Source: Diphasiastrum complanatum (lineage: Eukaryota; Streptophyta; Lycopodiopsida; Lycopodiales; Lycopodiaceae). From it: a DNA stretch of 64,000 bases. Under the pieces are notes generated by a model. The model was given only the letters and a program-made list of their open reading frames with translations, had not been told where the DNA came from and did not search any database. The stretch is from assembly GCA_029204225.1 (NCBI GenBank), contig CM055102.1, forward strand, positions 21,139,192 through 21,203,191, in the 5' to 3' direction. The position numbers were made by a program, and so were the translations under genes. Positions 11,479-21,764 of the stretch are shown one piece after another; the first letter of the stretch is position 1, and each line of letters starts with the position of its first letter.

Positions 11479-12051
11479 ATGAAGATCTATTTTGATCAGA
11501 ACGAATGTAGAGCACATGACAGATGCTCTAACAAAGTCATTGTAACTGCACCCAAAAGGGGCAATTTGTTACAGATCACAGTTTCAGAGAGAGTGAAAAA
11601 TGCATTGACTACCACCTCTCATGATAGTGAATCAGAACTGTGGCATAAAAGAATGGGGCATATCAACATGAAAATGCTCTATCGAATGACAAAGGAAGGT
11701 TTGGCGACGGGGGTAAATGTTACGCAACCACATCTTGATTTTTGCCAGATTTGTGCTATGGGAAAACATAGTCGAGAATCTTTCTCAGGGCTGGTGACCA
11801 GAGCAAAGGCGCCACTTGAGCTGGTTCGCTCAGATCTATGTGGACCAATGGCGGTTGACTCAATATCAGGATCAAGATATTTGTTAACATTTGTTGATGA
11901 TTACAGTCATATGATTGTGATTTATTTTCTGAAATTAAAATCAGAAGTCTTTGCAAAGTTCAAGTGCTTTCAAGCTTACGCAGAAAGGCAACTAGAGAGA
12001 AAATTGAAGGCACTATGATCTGACAATGGAGGTGAATACACTAATACGTAC
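11398..12051 (+). pseudogene. copia-B pre-integrase and integrase N-terminal half
   Basis: Contains the GAG-pre-integrase zinc finger (ELWHKRMGHINMKML ... FCQICAMGKHSRESF) and the integrase core opening (VRSDLCGPM, then TFVDDYSHM). A TGA at 12016-12018 stands immediately before SDNGGEY, the second catalytic-Asp block, which is still readable to about 12051. The upstream ~25 codons overlap the 203-bp repeat and are not retroviral in character. The C-terminal half of the same protein lies inverted at 12163-12617. Confidence 0.75.
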
Positions 12052-12162
12052 TAATCAAGTTGGGGGATTTGTGAATGCCTCCTTAGTTTCACTTGTGTCT
12101 GTTCTGGCAAAATATGGGTACTGATAGAAATCAGCTCTAGATTCTTGATCAGATCCCCAGAA

Positions 12163-12617
12163 CTATCCTTCATCAAATTTGACATCTCTATTGACAAGAA
12201 TTTTCTTGGTTAGTGGATCGTACAGCTTGTATCCAGCTGCCTCAGATGGGTAGCCAATAAAAATGACTTTGGAAAACTTTTCATCCAATTTCTTTCTCCT
12301 TTGATCTGGTGTATGCATATAGGCATCACATCCAAAAATCTTGACATGTGAGAGGTCCGCCGACCTTTTGCCGAACCAAACTTCGTATGGGGTCTTTCCC
12401 TTGACAGTCGTTGTCAATATTCCATTCTGCAGGTAAGTTGCAGCTGCAACTACGCTTCCCAGAATTCCTTAGGTATTCATGACTGAATCAACATGCACTG
12501 GGCTGCATCCATTAGCGTCCTGTTTTTCCTTTCTGCCACATTGTTATGTTGTGGGGTATAAGAACTAGTGTACTGCCTGGAAATGCCTTTCTTTTTGCAT
12601 TGCTCTTTGAAATCATT
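12163..12617 (-). pseudogene. copia-B integrase C-terminal half, inverted
   Basis: Read on the minus strand from 12617: FKEQCKKKGISRQYTSSYTP, then the third catalytic-Glu block (NNVAERKNRTLMDAA), an in-frame stop, KEFWEA, more stops, and finally an open stretch (12163-12417) with TPYEVWFGK and VKIFGCDAYMH. It picks up only a few residues after the plus-strand piece ends near 12051. The two halves therefore come from one integrase or two close copies, in opposite orientation. Confidence 0.75.
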
Positions 12618-14026
12618 ACTATATTAAAAATGGGACAAAAATGACGGCCAAAAACCATCATCTAAGTCGATTTTAAAGACGGTTTTGAGGGTCGTCATTT
12701 AATCCATGTCGTTAAAACCAATGGTTGAAACGACAGCCAAAGACCATCATTTATGTTATCTTAAATGATGCCCAACAAAAAGTCGTCATTTATTTATTTT
12801 TAATCTCAAAAAATGACGACAAAAAATTCTCATATAAACCATCTAAAATGATGGTAAAAAATCGTCATTTAAATCAACTTAAATGACGGCCATTAAAAAT
12901 TGTCTTTTTTATTTTGCCAAAATGGAAATTAAATGACGGCCAAAAACTGTCATTTAAATCAACCTAAACGATGGCCATTAAAAGCCGTCCTTTTTATTTT
13001 GTCAAAACGAAAGATAAATGACGGCTAAATACCGTCATTTAGATCAATTTAAATGACGGTCATTAAAAATCGTCCTTTTTATTTTGCCCAAACGGAAGGT
13101 AAATGACGGCCAAAAACCGTGATTTAAGTGGACTTTAATGCTGGTCATTAAAAATTGTCTTTTTTATTTTGCCAAAATGGAGAATATATGACGGCCCAAA
13201 ACCGTCACTTAAATCAGTTTAAATGACGGCCATTATAAACCGTCCTTTTTATTTTGCAAAAACGAAGAAGAATAAATGACAGCCAAAAACCGTCATTTAA
13301 ATCAACTTAAATGACGGCCATTAGAAACCGTCCTTTTTTATTTTGCCAAAATGAATATAAATGACGGCCAAAAACCGTCATTTAAATCAATTTAATTGAC
13401 GGCCATTAAAAATCGTCCTTTTTATTTTTCCCAAATGAAAGGAAATGACGGCCAAAAACCGTCATTTAAGTGGACTTTAATGACGGTCCTTAAAAATCGT
13501 CTTTTTTATTTTGCCAAAATGGAGAATAAATGACGACCCAAAACAGTCATTTAAATCAATATAAATGACGGCCATTATAAACCGTCCTTTTTATTTTGCC
13601 AAAACGAAGAAGAATAGATGACGGCCAAAAATGTCATTTAAATCAACTTAAATGACGACCATTAAAAACCGTCCTTTCTATTTTGCCAAAACGAAGAATA
13701 AATGACAGCCAAAAACTCATTTAAGTCAACTCAAATGACGGTCAATAAAAATCATCTTTTCTATGTAATGGAAGATAAATGACGGTAAAACACCGTCATT
13801 TATTCGACTTAAATGACGGCCAATAATAATTGTCTTTTGTATTTTGCCAAAATGAGAATAAATGATGACAAAAAATAGTCATATAAATCAACTTAAATGA
13901 TGGTCATAAAAAATAAACGAAGGCCATGAAATTGGTTTTTCTTAATTTTCCAAATGTGAAATAAATAATGAGCAAAAACTGTGATTTAAGTCAACTTAAA
14001 TGACAACCATTGTCATTTTTTTTGTG
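12616..14026. mobile_element. Array of ~85-bp inverted-motif units; likely non-autonomous CACTA-like element
   Basis: At least twelve units with a period of 84-88 bp. The repeated GGCCATTA landmark falls at 12888, 12973, 13058, 13143, 13228, 13316 and so on. Each unit contains AAATGACGGCC and its inverse CCGTCATTT. The left edge starts in ATTACTATATTAAAAATGGG and the right edge ends in CATTTTTTTTGTG; both resemble degenerate CACTA-type termini but are not exact inverse copies. There is no coding sequence. It abuts the copia-B integrase. The element class is inferred; the array itself is plain. Confidence 0.6.
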
Positions 14027-14204
14027 ATTAATATCTTATGCTTTGGTGTGAACCAAAAGTAGAGTGATCAATTGTAACACACACATCATAGCTAGACTAA
14101 TTTAGTACAAATCATTGAAACTCATCAAATATAAAAAGAAATTACATAAATAATGTTCTTATAAGACCCTTGTGATTTTACAATGAGAGTTGTTGGCCAT
14201 GCAA
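14027..14204. other. Unassigned spacer before Sat360
   Basis: AT-rich, with no frame, repeat or element end that I can recognise. Confidence 0.3.
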
Positions 14205-15230
14205 GTCGTAATCCAACAACAAACTAATACAGACTTGATGGATGCATTCATGCCCAATTCTAATATCGTTTGGTCAATTTCAACCTTCGTCTGGTGGATA
14301 ACCACTTTTAGGACAATGGAAATGATTTGCTTTGACAATTTATCGTCAAATAGTCCATTTTCTCCAAACGGTGTCAGTTTCTAGTGTTGTTGATTCCAGC
14401 CAGTGGGTGACTTTGAGGGAAACCCGTGGGAACAGATAGGACACCGAACGGGCATACTGGTAATTTGAAACCTTCGTTCGAAGTTGGGCCAAAAAAAAAG
14501 GGTTTGAGGACAATTGGCCCACCGGGTCACTAAACTAGTTGAAATTGCCCAGATCTTCAGACCATGGGTATCCCTAATTTCATGAATCTAATGCGAACCT
14601 GATAGACATTAATGCCCAATTTTGACGTCGTTTGGTCAGTATGGCCTTTCGTCCTGGGGAGAATGCTTTTAGGGCAATGGAAATGACCTAGTGTGGCAAT
14701 TTTTGTTCAACGGTCCATTTTCTTCGAGTGGTGTCGGTTTCTCATACTGTTTGTTCCGACCGATAGGCGACGTCGAGGGGAACCTATAGGAATAGACAGG
14801 ATGTCAAACGGGCCTACAGGTAGCCCAAAATCAATGATTTGAAATTCAACTTAGAAAAGGGCTTCGGGGACAATTGGTGTCTGGTCCCGAAATTGGTCAG
14901 AATTGCCCAGATTTCTGGACGAGAGGTGGTCCAAGGTTTCTGAACCCAATATAGACTGATGGATCCATTCCTGCTCAAGTCTGACATCATTTGGTCAGCA
15001 TGACCATTCGTCTCGGGGAAAACGCTTTTAAGGCAATGGAAATGACCTAGTCAATTTTTCGTTCAACAATCCATTTCTCCAGACGACGTCGGCTTCTCGT
15101 GGTGTCTATTCTAGCTAGTAGGCGACATCGAGTGGAACCTATGGGAACTGACAAGACATCGAACGGGCATACTGGTGGCCTGAAGCCTCTGTTCGAAGTT
15201 CAGCCCAAAAACGGGCTTCGGGGACAATTG
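14205..15230. repeat. Sat360 satellite, block 1
   Basis: About three monomers of 359-361 bp, measured from the CAATGGAAATGA landmark at 14314, 14675 and 15034. Recurring segments include TTTGGTCAGTATGACC, GGGGACAATTGG and TGATGGATCCATTC. It is interrupted at 15230 by copia-C in the middle of GGGACAATTGG. Confidence 0.9.
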
Positions 15231-16013
15231 TGACAAAATTTCTAGAATTCACACGTGTGGGGAATGTCCACAAGAGTGACTGACCTCAATTAAGCTTTGT
15301 GATTGGCACTATAACCTGATTCTAGATTGATCAACAAAATCTAAGAAATGACTAATCCACAATCTAACATGCTAATCAACAGAATATAATAGCAATGAAT
15401 CAAAGAATGAATAAAAATACAAGATTTCCATGTATGAGCATTAGCCTCAACACGAGTTAGAGAGAGAGAGAGAGAGCTAGAGAGATAACAAGCAATATTT
15501 GTTTAGATCCAAAATGGCATGGGATAGCTACAAAACTTTGGTTCTTCATCATTGATTGTGTGGAGAGCTACACATATTTATGGAGATTGAGGTAGCTCGA
15601 GGTAGAACCATATCTATCCACTCTAAAATGACATATAAAGTGACATCTAGAGTCTATGTGACATTTGTCACTTGTCATGCATGAAATTCTACCAACTTTT
15701 AACAAGTGTACTAGTTCTAACTAGAAATGTCCAAATCATCATGCATGTGTCCATTAAACTTTGTGCATGCCTTGCATGTCACTATGGATCACTTACAATT
15801 AATGCATGTGAGTTGCCACGAGTTTCTACAAGCATGATCATGCTAATTCTATGTCTACAAACTATATGCAAGTTGCATTTATCAAACTAGATAATACATA
15901 ACCATGTAGCTCGAGTTCTATGTAGTCCAAACTTGGCATTTTTCATAAATGAGCTACATACTTGCATGGTACAACATTTGTAGCAAGCCAAGAAATCATT
16001 TTCAATTTTAACA
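15231..16013 (-). repeat. copia-C 3' LTR
   Basis: 783 bp, read on minus as TGTTAAAATTG ... TTTTGTCA. It matches 18500-19294 in opposite orientation. Next to it (16014-16028) is the complement of a purine-rich tract, AGGAGGAG on minus. It has a CACACGTGTG palindrome at 15250-15259 and a GA run at about 15460. Confidence 0.9.
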
Positions 16014-16030
16014 CTCCTCCTAAAAATGAT

Positions 16031-18260
16031 CTATATTGATTTGAACATGGATCTTGGTATAACTCCAAGGTTGGCTCTATGCTTGTTGAAGGAACTTTTG
16101 CTCAAAGGTTTGGTGAGCATATCTTCAATGCAAGATGATGTGTCGATGTGCTCCAATTTGATTTCACCTCCAATGAGCTTCTCTCTCACGAAGTAATGTG
16201 CAACTTTGATATGCTTGCTCCTTGCATGGAATATTGGGTTGTTGGCAAGGGCTTGAGCTGAAATGTTGTCACACATGATCATAGGTATATTTTTTTCCAT
16301 AATTATCTTTAGCTCCACCAGTAACCTCTTGATCCAAAGCACTTCCTTTGTTGTTGTAGTGAGTGCCTTGTACTCAGCTTCACATGATGAGAGTGATACA
16401 GTATCTTGCTTTTTGGAAAGCCAAGATATCAAGTTTCCTCCAAGATATATGACATAAGCCCTTGTAGATTTTCGATCTGCTCTACCACTTGTAAAATCCA
16501 AGTCAGAATAACCAATAATAGAAAGATCTTCACTTTTATACAATAATATCTAACCACTCTCTTGGCCTTTTTCCAATGATAAACTGAAGGATTTTGCATA
16601 GTCTGGCTCAACTTATGAACACTAAACCTTATGTCAAGTCTAGTTATTGTGAGCCAAATTAAGGAGCCTATAAGACTTCTAAAAAGTGTGATGTCCTCGA
16701 AGGATCTTTCATCACCTTTGTTACAATCCTTTACATTTTGCTCCATAGGTGTTTCTATACTCTTACAATTCAACATATTGAACTTTTTAACATTGAAAGG
16801 GCATACTTAGATTGACATACAAAAGCTTTATCTTTAAGAAAGTCAATCTCTAATCCTAGAATATAGTGAATTTTTCCAAGATCTTGCTTCTTGAATTCTT
16901 TTCCAAGTGCAATTTTGGTTTCCTCAACTAACTTGATACAGCTTCCTGTCAGAATGATATCATCAACATAAATAAGAAGGATGACAATATCTTTATCACA
17001 AAACTTGACATATAAGGAAGAATCATAGTTACTAAGATTAAATCCTAGTGACTCAAGAAAGGTGTTAAGTCGAGAATACCATGACCTTGGAGCTTGCTTT
17101 AATCCATATAAACTTTTGAAGAGCAAGCAAACTTTTCCTTCATCATGGATGAACCCAATAGGTTGATCCATATAGATCTCTTCTTCTAGATAGCCATTTA
17201 GAAATGCATTAGAAACATCTAGTTGAAGAATTTGCCAATTGAAAAAACAAGCAAGAGAAATTATGATTCTAATTGACACCATCTTTGCAACTGGGACAAA
17301 GGTCTCCTCATAATCAAGTCCATATACTTGAGCAGATCCTTTAGCACAAAGCCTAGCCTTGTACTTGTTGACTGTGCCATCTTGATTATACTTGACTCAA
17401 AAAACCCATTTGCAACCAATGGTATGCTTGTTGGATGGAAGATCCACAAGCTCCCATGTATTATTGGTCATCAAAGCATCATATTCTTCCTTCATGGCAA
17501 GGTACCATTCCTTTGAGTTGATAGCATCATATACATCCTTCGGCTCCTCATGAGAAATAAAATAGGCACAATTAGTGGAGTTGATTTCCACTTGCTTTCC
17601 TCTATCTTCATAGGTAAGTCTTCTAGGCTCGGATCTTTCTCTTTGAAATCTCCTTGGTGAAAAAATTCGAGGCCCCATCTCTCCATGATGATCTTCAAGG
17701 GTAATGATTGGAGTATCTTTGTGAGAATCTTTGAACTCGGCCTTCTCAAGAATGTACTTTCGATCTTCATGGAATATCACATCTCTACTCTCAATTGTAG
17801 TTGAGGTAGAGGGAACACAGATCCTGTAAGATTTTTTGTTGGATGCATATCCAACCATGATCCCTTTAACAGAATTAGGATCATCTCTTTTCCTTGTTTC
17901 CAAGGGCATATTAACAAAGCAAGTACAACCAAAAACTCTAAGGTGATCTACCTTAGGTTTTTTCTGAAACAAGACTTCAAAAGGTGTTTTTCCAGCAAGA
18001 GCATTGTGAGGTAATCTATTGCACAAATAGTTTGCACAATTTATAGCTTCACCCCAATATTCAATAGGCAAAGAAGCCGCTACTCGAATTTCTTTAGCAC
18101 ATTCGCATAAAGATCTGTTTTTCCTCTCAGCTACTCCATTTTGAAATGGAGAATAGGCACAAGAAAATTCTCTCTTTATTCCTTCACCTTCACAATAATT
18201 ATGAAACTTGTTGGAGATATATTCACCTCCTCCATCGCATCTTAAAGCTTGAGTTGGTTT
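16031..18260 (-). pseudogene. copia-C integrase C-terminal half, RT and RNase H
   Basis: Minus-strand reading starts near 18252 inside integrase at CDGGGEY, then QNGVAERKNRSLCECAK, PIEYWGEAINCANY and the linker. The RT N-terminal box CKWVF is followed at once by a TGA (17397-17399). The frame then shifts before the RT core (17282-16770), which has QLDVSNAFLNG, SLYGLKQAPRSWY and YVDD. RNase H occupies 16776-16031, with one further shift near 16500. The first half of integrase, the pre-integrase domain and protease are missing; the deletion joins integrase directly to the gag zinc knuckle. Confidence 0.85.
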
Positions 18261-18261
18261 T

Positions 18262-18390
18262 TCTTCTTAAATAAATTAGAGGCATAGTGCCCCTTTTGCC
18301 ACAGAAGAACACTTCACTTTCTTCTTCTTGGTTTTTGAGTTAGAGGGATGAGATGTTTCATCCTCTTCACCATCTTGATCTCGATCTTTG
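18262..18390 (-). pseudogene. copia-C gag tail with broken zinc knuckle
   Basis: On minus: an acidic linker (KDRDQDGEEDE), a Lys-rich run, then a CCHC knuckle split by a one-base shift (FFCGK in one frame, KGHYASNLFKKK in the next, with Asn in place of the last Cys). It is the continuation of the gag at 20063-20732, now on the opposite strand because of the inversion. Confidence 0.7.
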
Positions 18391-18499
18391 GTTGGGAATT
18401 AATGGATCCATCAGGTCTCTATCAGATTCACTAACCTGGAACCACCCCCCACCTGAAAACCTGGATGATTTCGATCAATTCTGGAACCAAACACCAATT
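18391..18499 (-). repeat. Inverted Sat360 fragment inside copia-C
   Basis: Read on minus this is Sat360: AATTGGTGTTTGG, then the GGGGGGTGGTTCCAGG and CCTGATGGATCCATTAA segments in monomer order. It starts with the target duplication AATTG next to the LTR. It was the right-hand flank of the element before the inversion. Confidence 0.9.
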
Positions 18500-19294
18500 T
18501 GTTAAAATTGAAAAACAATTTATATTGATTTCTTGGCTTGCTACAAATGTTGTACCATGCAAGTATGTAGCTCATTAATGAAAAATGCCAAGTTTGGCCT
18601 ACATAGAACTCGAACTACATGGTTATGTATTATCTAGTTTGATAAATGCAACTTGCATATAGTTTGTAGACATAGAATTAGCATGATTATCCTTGTAGAA
18701 ACTCATGGCAACTCACATGCATTAATTATAAGTGATCCATAGTGACATGCAAGGCATGCACAAAGTTTAATGGACACATGCATGATGATTTGGACATTTC
18801 TAGTTAGAACTAGTACAATTGTAAAAAGTTGGTAGAATTTCATGCATGACAAGTGACAAATGTCACATAGACTCTAGATGTCACTTTAGATGTCATTTTG
18901 GAGTGGATAGATATGGTTCTACCTCGAGCTATCTCAATATCCATAAATATGTGTAGCTCTCCACACAATCAATGATGAAGAACCAAAGTTTTGTAACTAT
19001 CTCATGCCATTTTGGATCTAAACAAATATTGCTTGTTATCTCTCTAGCTCTCTCTCTCTAACTCGTGTTGAGGCTAATGCTCATACATTGAAATCTTGTA
19101 TTTTTATTCATTCTTTGATTCATTGCTATTATATTTTGTTGATTAGCATGCTAGATTGTGGATTAGCCATTTCTTCTGAACTAGATTTTGTTGATCAATC
19201 TAGAATCAGGTTATAGTGCCAATCACAAAGCTTAATTAAGGTCAGTCACTCTTGTGGACATTCCCCACACGTGTGAATTCTGAAAATTTTGTCA
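18500..19294 (+). repeat. copia-C 5' LTR (inverted to plus)
   Basis: 795 bp, TGTTAAAATTG ... GAAAATTTTGTCA. It is the inverse counterpart of 15231-16013, with small indels. CACACGTGTG lies at 19266-19275, only about 20 bp before the primer site. Confidence 0.9.
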
Positions 19295-19306
19295 TGGTAT
19301 CAGAGC
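19295..19306 (+). other. copia-C primer-binding site
   Basis: TGGTATCAGAGC directly follows the LTR. It is the standard complement of plant initiator tRNA-Met used by copia elements. Confidence 0.9.
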
Positions 19307-20062
19307 CACATTAAGCTTTGCATGCTAACAACTCTGATTGTACAAGAAACTGAGAGCTAAATCAAGCAAAAATAGCAGTTTTGCACTTTTTCTAACCTTT
19401 CTTTGAAGTGTATTTAGATCAAATCGGACTTGAACTGATTTTTTAGACCTGAATTGAGGAAGTATGGAATTCTGGAATTCCGCACGTGTGAAAATCAGAG
19501 TTTTTCAGTTCATTTGTTCTCCTTACTTATAGATCCAAAAATAGTAGTGTTATAGCTTGATGGAAAGCATTTGATCTATACTTTCCATAGAAATTGAAAT
19601 CAAATCAATTTGATGTGTCTAGCGAGAGTTATAAGCTCTTAAAGAGGATAGGGATAGGTCCAAAATCCGAGTGACAGCATTTTGATTTGATTCAATTATA
19701 CTTTGTTCTGAATTCATTGTTTTGAGCATCCAACACAAGAAACTATAGATCAAGACTGAGTTTGAAGTATTTGAACACCCTTTGAGCATTTTGAGTGTCA
19801 ATAGTGTCTTCTTTTGAAGCATTTCACACGTGCCAAAAGTAGAATTCAAACCAGTCAAAGTGTCTCAAACCACTTTTTGTGTTTGATCTAGAAAACTTGT
19901 CTTGTGGAATATTTGAGATTCATCTCAAATATAGTTGCAAGTATTTCACATAGGAAGGTAGTTCAACCTTGAAAATACCTATAGTGAAGAGAGCAGCAAC
20001 TCTAAGTCTGGGGAACAAGCTCAAACATATCTCAATCCAATAACTAAGAAGTCTTTATTATA
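19307..20062 (+). other. copia-C untranslated leader
   Basis: About 760 bp from primer site to gag. No frame longer than ~80 codons fits a known product. A near-palindrome CGCACGTGTG lies at 19484-19493. Confidence 0.6.
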
Positions 20063-20732
20063 ATAAAATCTCAAGGAGGATATCTTCTAGAAGCCAGTGA
20101 AAGACTAAACACTTCTAATTACTCAATTTGGAAGTTAAGAATGGAGTCTGTTTTGATTCTCCAAGATGTTATGGATATTGTGCTTGGTGTTGAGGAGGAG
20201 CCTCAAGCACAGGTTGAAATTCCTAAATATAAGAAGAGAGCTAGAATGGCTCTACATTTCATTAAGATGAATGTATCTAATGAAATTTTGAGAGAGATAG
20301 GATCTTGCACTACAGTCAAAGAAGCTTGGGATGCACTAAAGACCATCTATGAAGCAAAGAATACTTCTAGAATACTCACTCTTAAGAATCAGATTTTCCA
20401 AAGTTTCCAAAGAAGTGAAGAGAGTGCATCGAGTTAAAGATCTACATAGAGAGCTTTCCTGTGTTGGTGTTACCATTAACCAAGTCGAGCTAGTTCAAGT
20501 CATACAGAATGGTTTGAGAGATGACTATGATAATCTTGTTCAGTCTTTTGCTATTAAGGAGGAGTTACCTAATCTAGAAACTCTCCAAGGAATTCTTATT
20601 TCTGAAGAATATAGACAAAGCTATAAACTCTCCAGGATGAACAAACTTGAACATGGTGGAAGTGACAAAGCCCTCTTTGTCAAAGACAAGTAGAAAGGAA
20701 GGAGTAAGAACCAATTCTCTCAAGCATACAAC
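20063..20732 (+). pseudogene. copia-C gag, 5' part
   Basis: UBN2-type gag. Recognisable from GGYLLEASERL at about 20075, then NYSIWKLRMES, DVMDIVLGV and IKMNVSNEILREIG. No ATG lies in the expected place, so the start codon is probably mutated. The frame shifts near 20430 and continues as HRELSCVGVTINQVELVQVI, then a stop after KALFVKDK (~20691). It ends at the inversion breakpoint near 20732, where Sat360 resumes. The protein was a capsid precursor. Confidence 0.8.
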
Positions 20733-21110
20733 AACTTTTGTCCCGAGGATAACGCTTTTAGTGCAATGAAAATTTTTCGTCAAACAGTCCATTTCTCTGA
20801 ACGGCATCAATTTATAGTGTTGTCTAGTCTGGACAGTGGGTAACATGAAGGGAACCCTATGGGAACAAAAATGACATTGAACAAGCATATAATTAGTCTG
20901 AAACCTTTGTTTAAAGTTCATTCGGAAAAGAGTTTCAGGGACAATTGGCCGGTCGAGTCCCGAAATTGGTCCAAATCTCTTGTATTTCCAAACGGGGGTG
21001 GCCACATGTTCTTGAACCTAATACAAGCCCAAGGGATCCATTCATGCCCAATTCCGACATGGTTTGGTCAGTCATCCTGGGGAGAACACTTTTAGAGCAA
21101 TGGAAATGAC
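20733..21110. repeat. Sat360 satellite, block 2
   Basis: About one monomer (CAATG landmarks at 20764 and 21098). It begins at the copia-C inversion breakpoint and ends in ATGAC (21106-21110), the left target duplication of copia-D. Confidence 0.9.
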
Positions 21111-21764
21111 TGTGAAGGATTTCAAATCATTCAAGATCCAATCCATGTCCCAAATCTTTGGTTACAATAAGGAGCAAACCAACAATCCTGCCAATGTAGA
21201 AAAATCAGCATCTACACACAAAATGAGATGCAAACTCTAAGAGATATTGATCAAACATGAACCAAAACATAAAATATGTTTTCTGTCCGTACAATTACAG
21301 TACCCTACTGTATTTCACACGTGTGGAACCAAAAATAGCAATAAATGATCATTCTACACACAAGATTGCAAGATAACACCAAGATAGTGCACCAATGAGT
21401 AGTAGAACCCAAAGAGAACCATGTATAGTGATGAAATGAGAGAGATAAGAGAGAAGATGTGTCTCTCCACGAGTTACATCCTTTTATAGAGTTTCCAAAA
21501 CCTATTTGGCCACTTGGCTTTCCCTCCAAAATGTAAACCCTACTATTTTTTGGTCTAGATTCAATGTACCCAAAGTTCAAATTTGAATCTATCTCAAACT
21601 CGACTACCAACTTTTCCACACTTTCCAAAAGTGTTTATTGAATGTATCTTAAACTAATATAACTTCAAAAATTTTATCTCTAAGTCTAAAATGAGTTTTG
21701 GCCTCTTATTGGCAATTTACCAAAATGTGACTAAACTAGACTAAACTAGTTGAAATCTCTCACA
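21111..21764 (-). repeat. copia-D 3' LTR
   Basis: 654 bp, TG...CA ends. TATA-like CTATAAAAGG on minus around 21480-21489; CACACGTGTG at 21316-21325. Confidence 0.9.

Larger units (their letters stand above)
15231..20732 (-). mobile_element. copia-C with an internal inversion
   Basis: Inserted on the minus strand in Sat360. From left: 3' LTR (-), RNase H/RT/integrase (-), gag zinc-knuckle end (-), a piece of inverted satellite, then 5' LTR, primer site and gag in plus orientation. The inverted segment, about 18391-20732, carries 109 bp of flanking satellite with it. The target duplication AATTG is still visible: at 15226-15230 on the left, and inverted at 18495-18499. Protease and the integrase start are deleted. 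Dead element. Confidence 0.85.

Noticed and set aside
12640-14020. CRISPR-like regular repeats
   Set aside because: Period ~85 bp with no unique spacers, diverged units and plant transposon context; not a CRISPR array.
21305-21628. Minus-strand 107-codon frame at 21305-21628, similar to 25732-26046
   Set aside because: Both are within the copia-D LTR pair; similarity follows from the LTRs.
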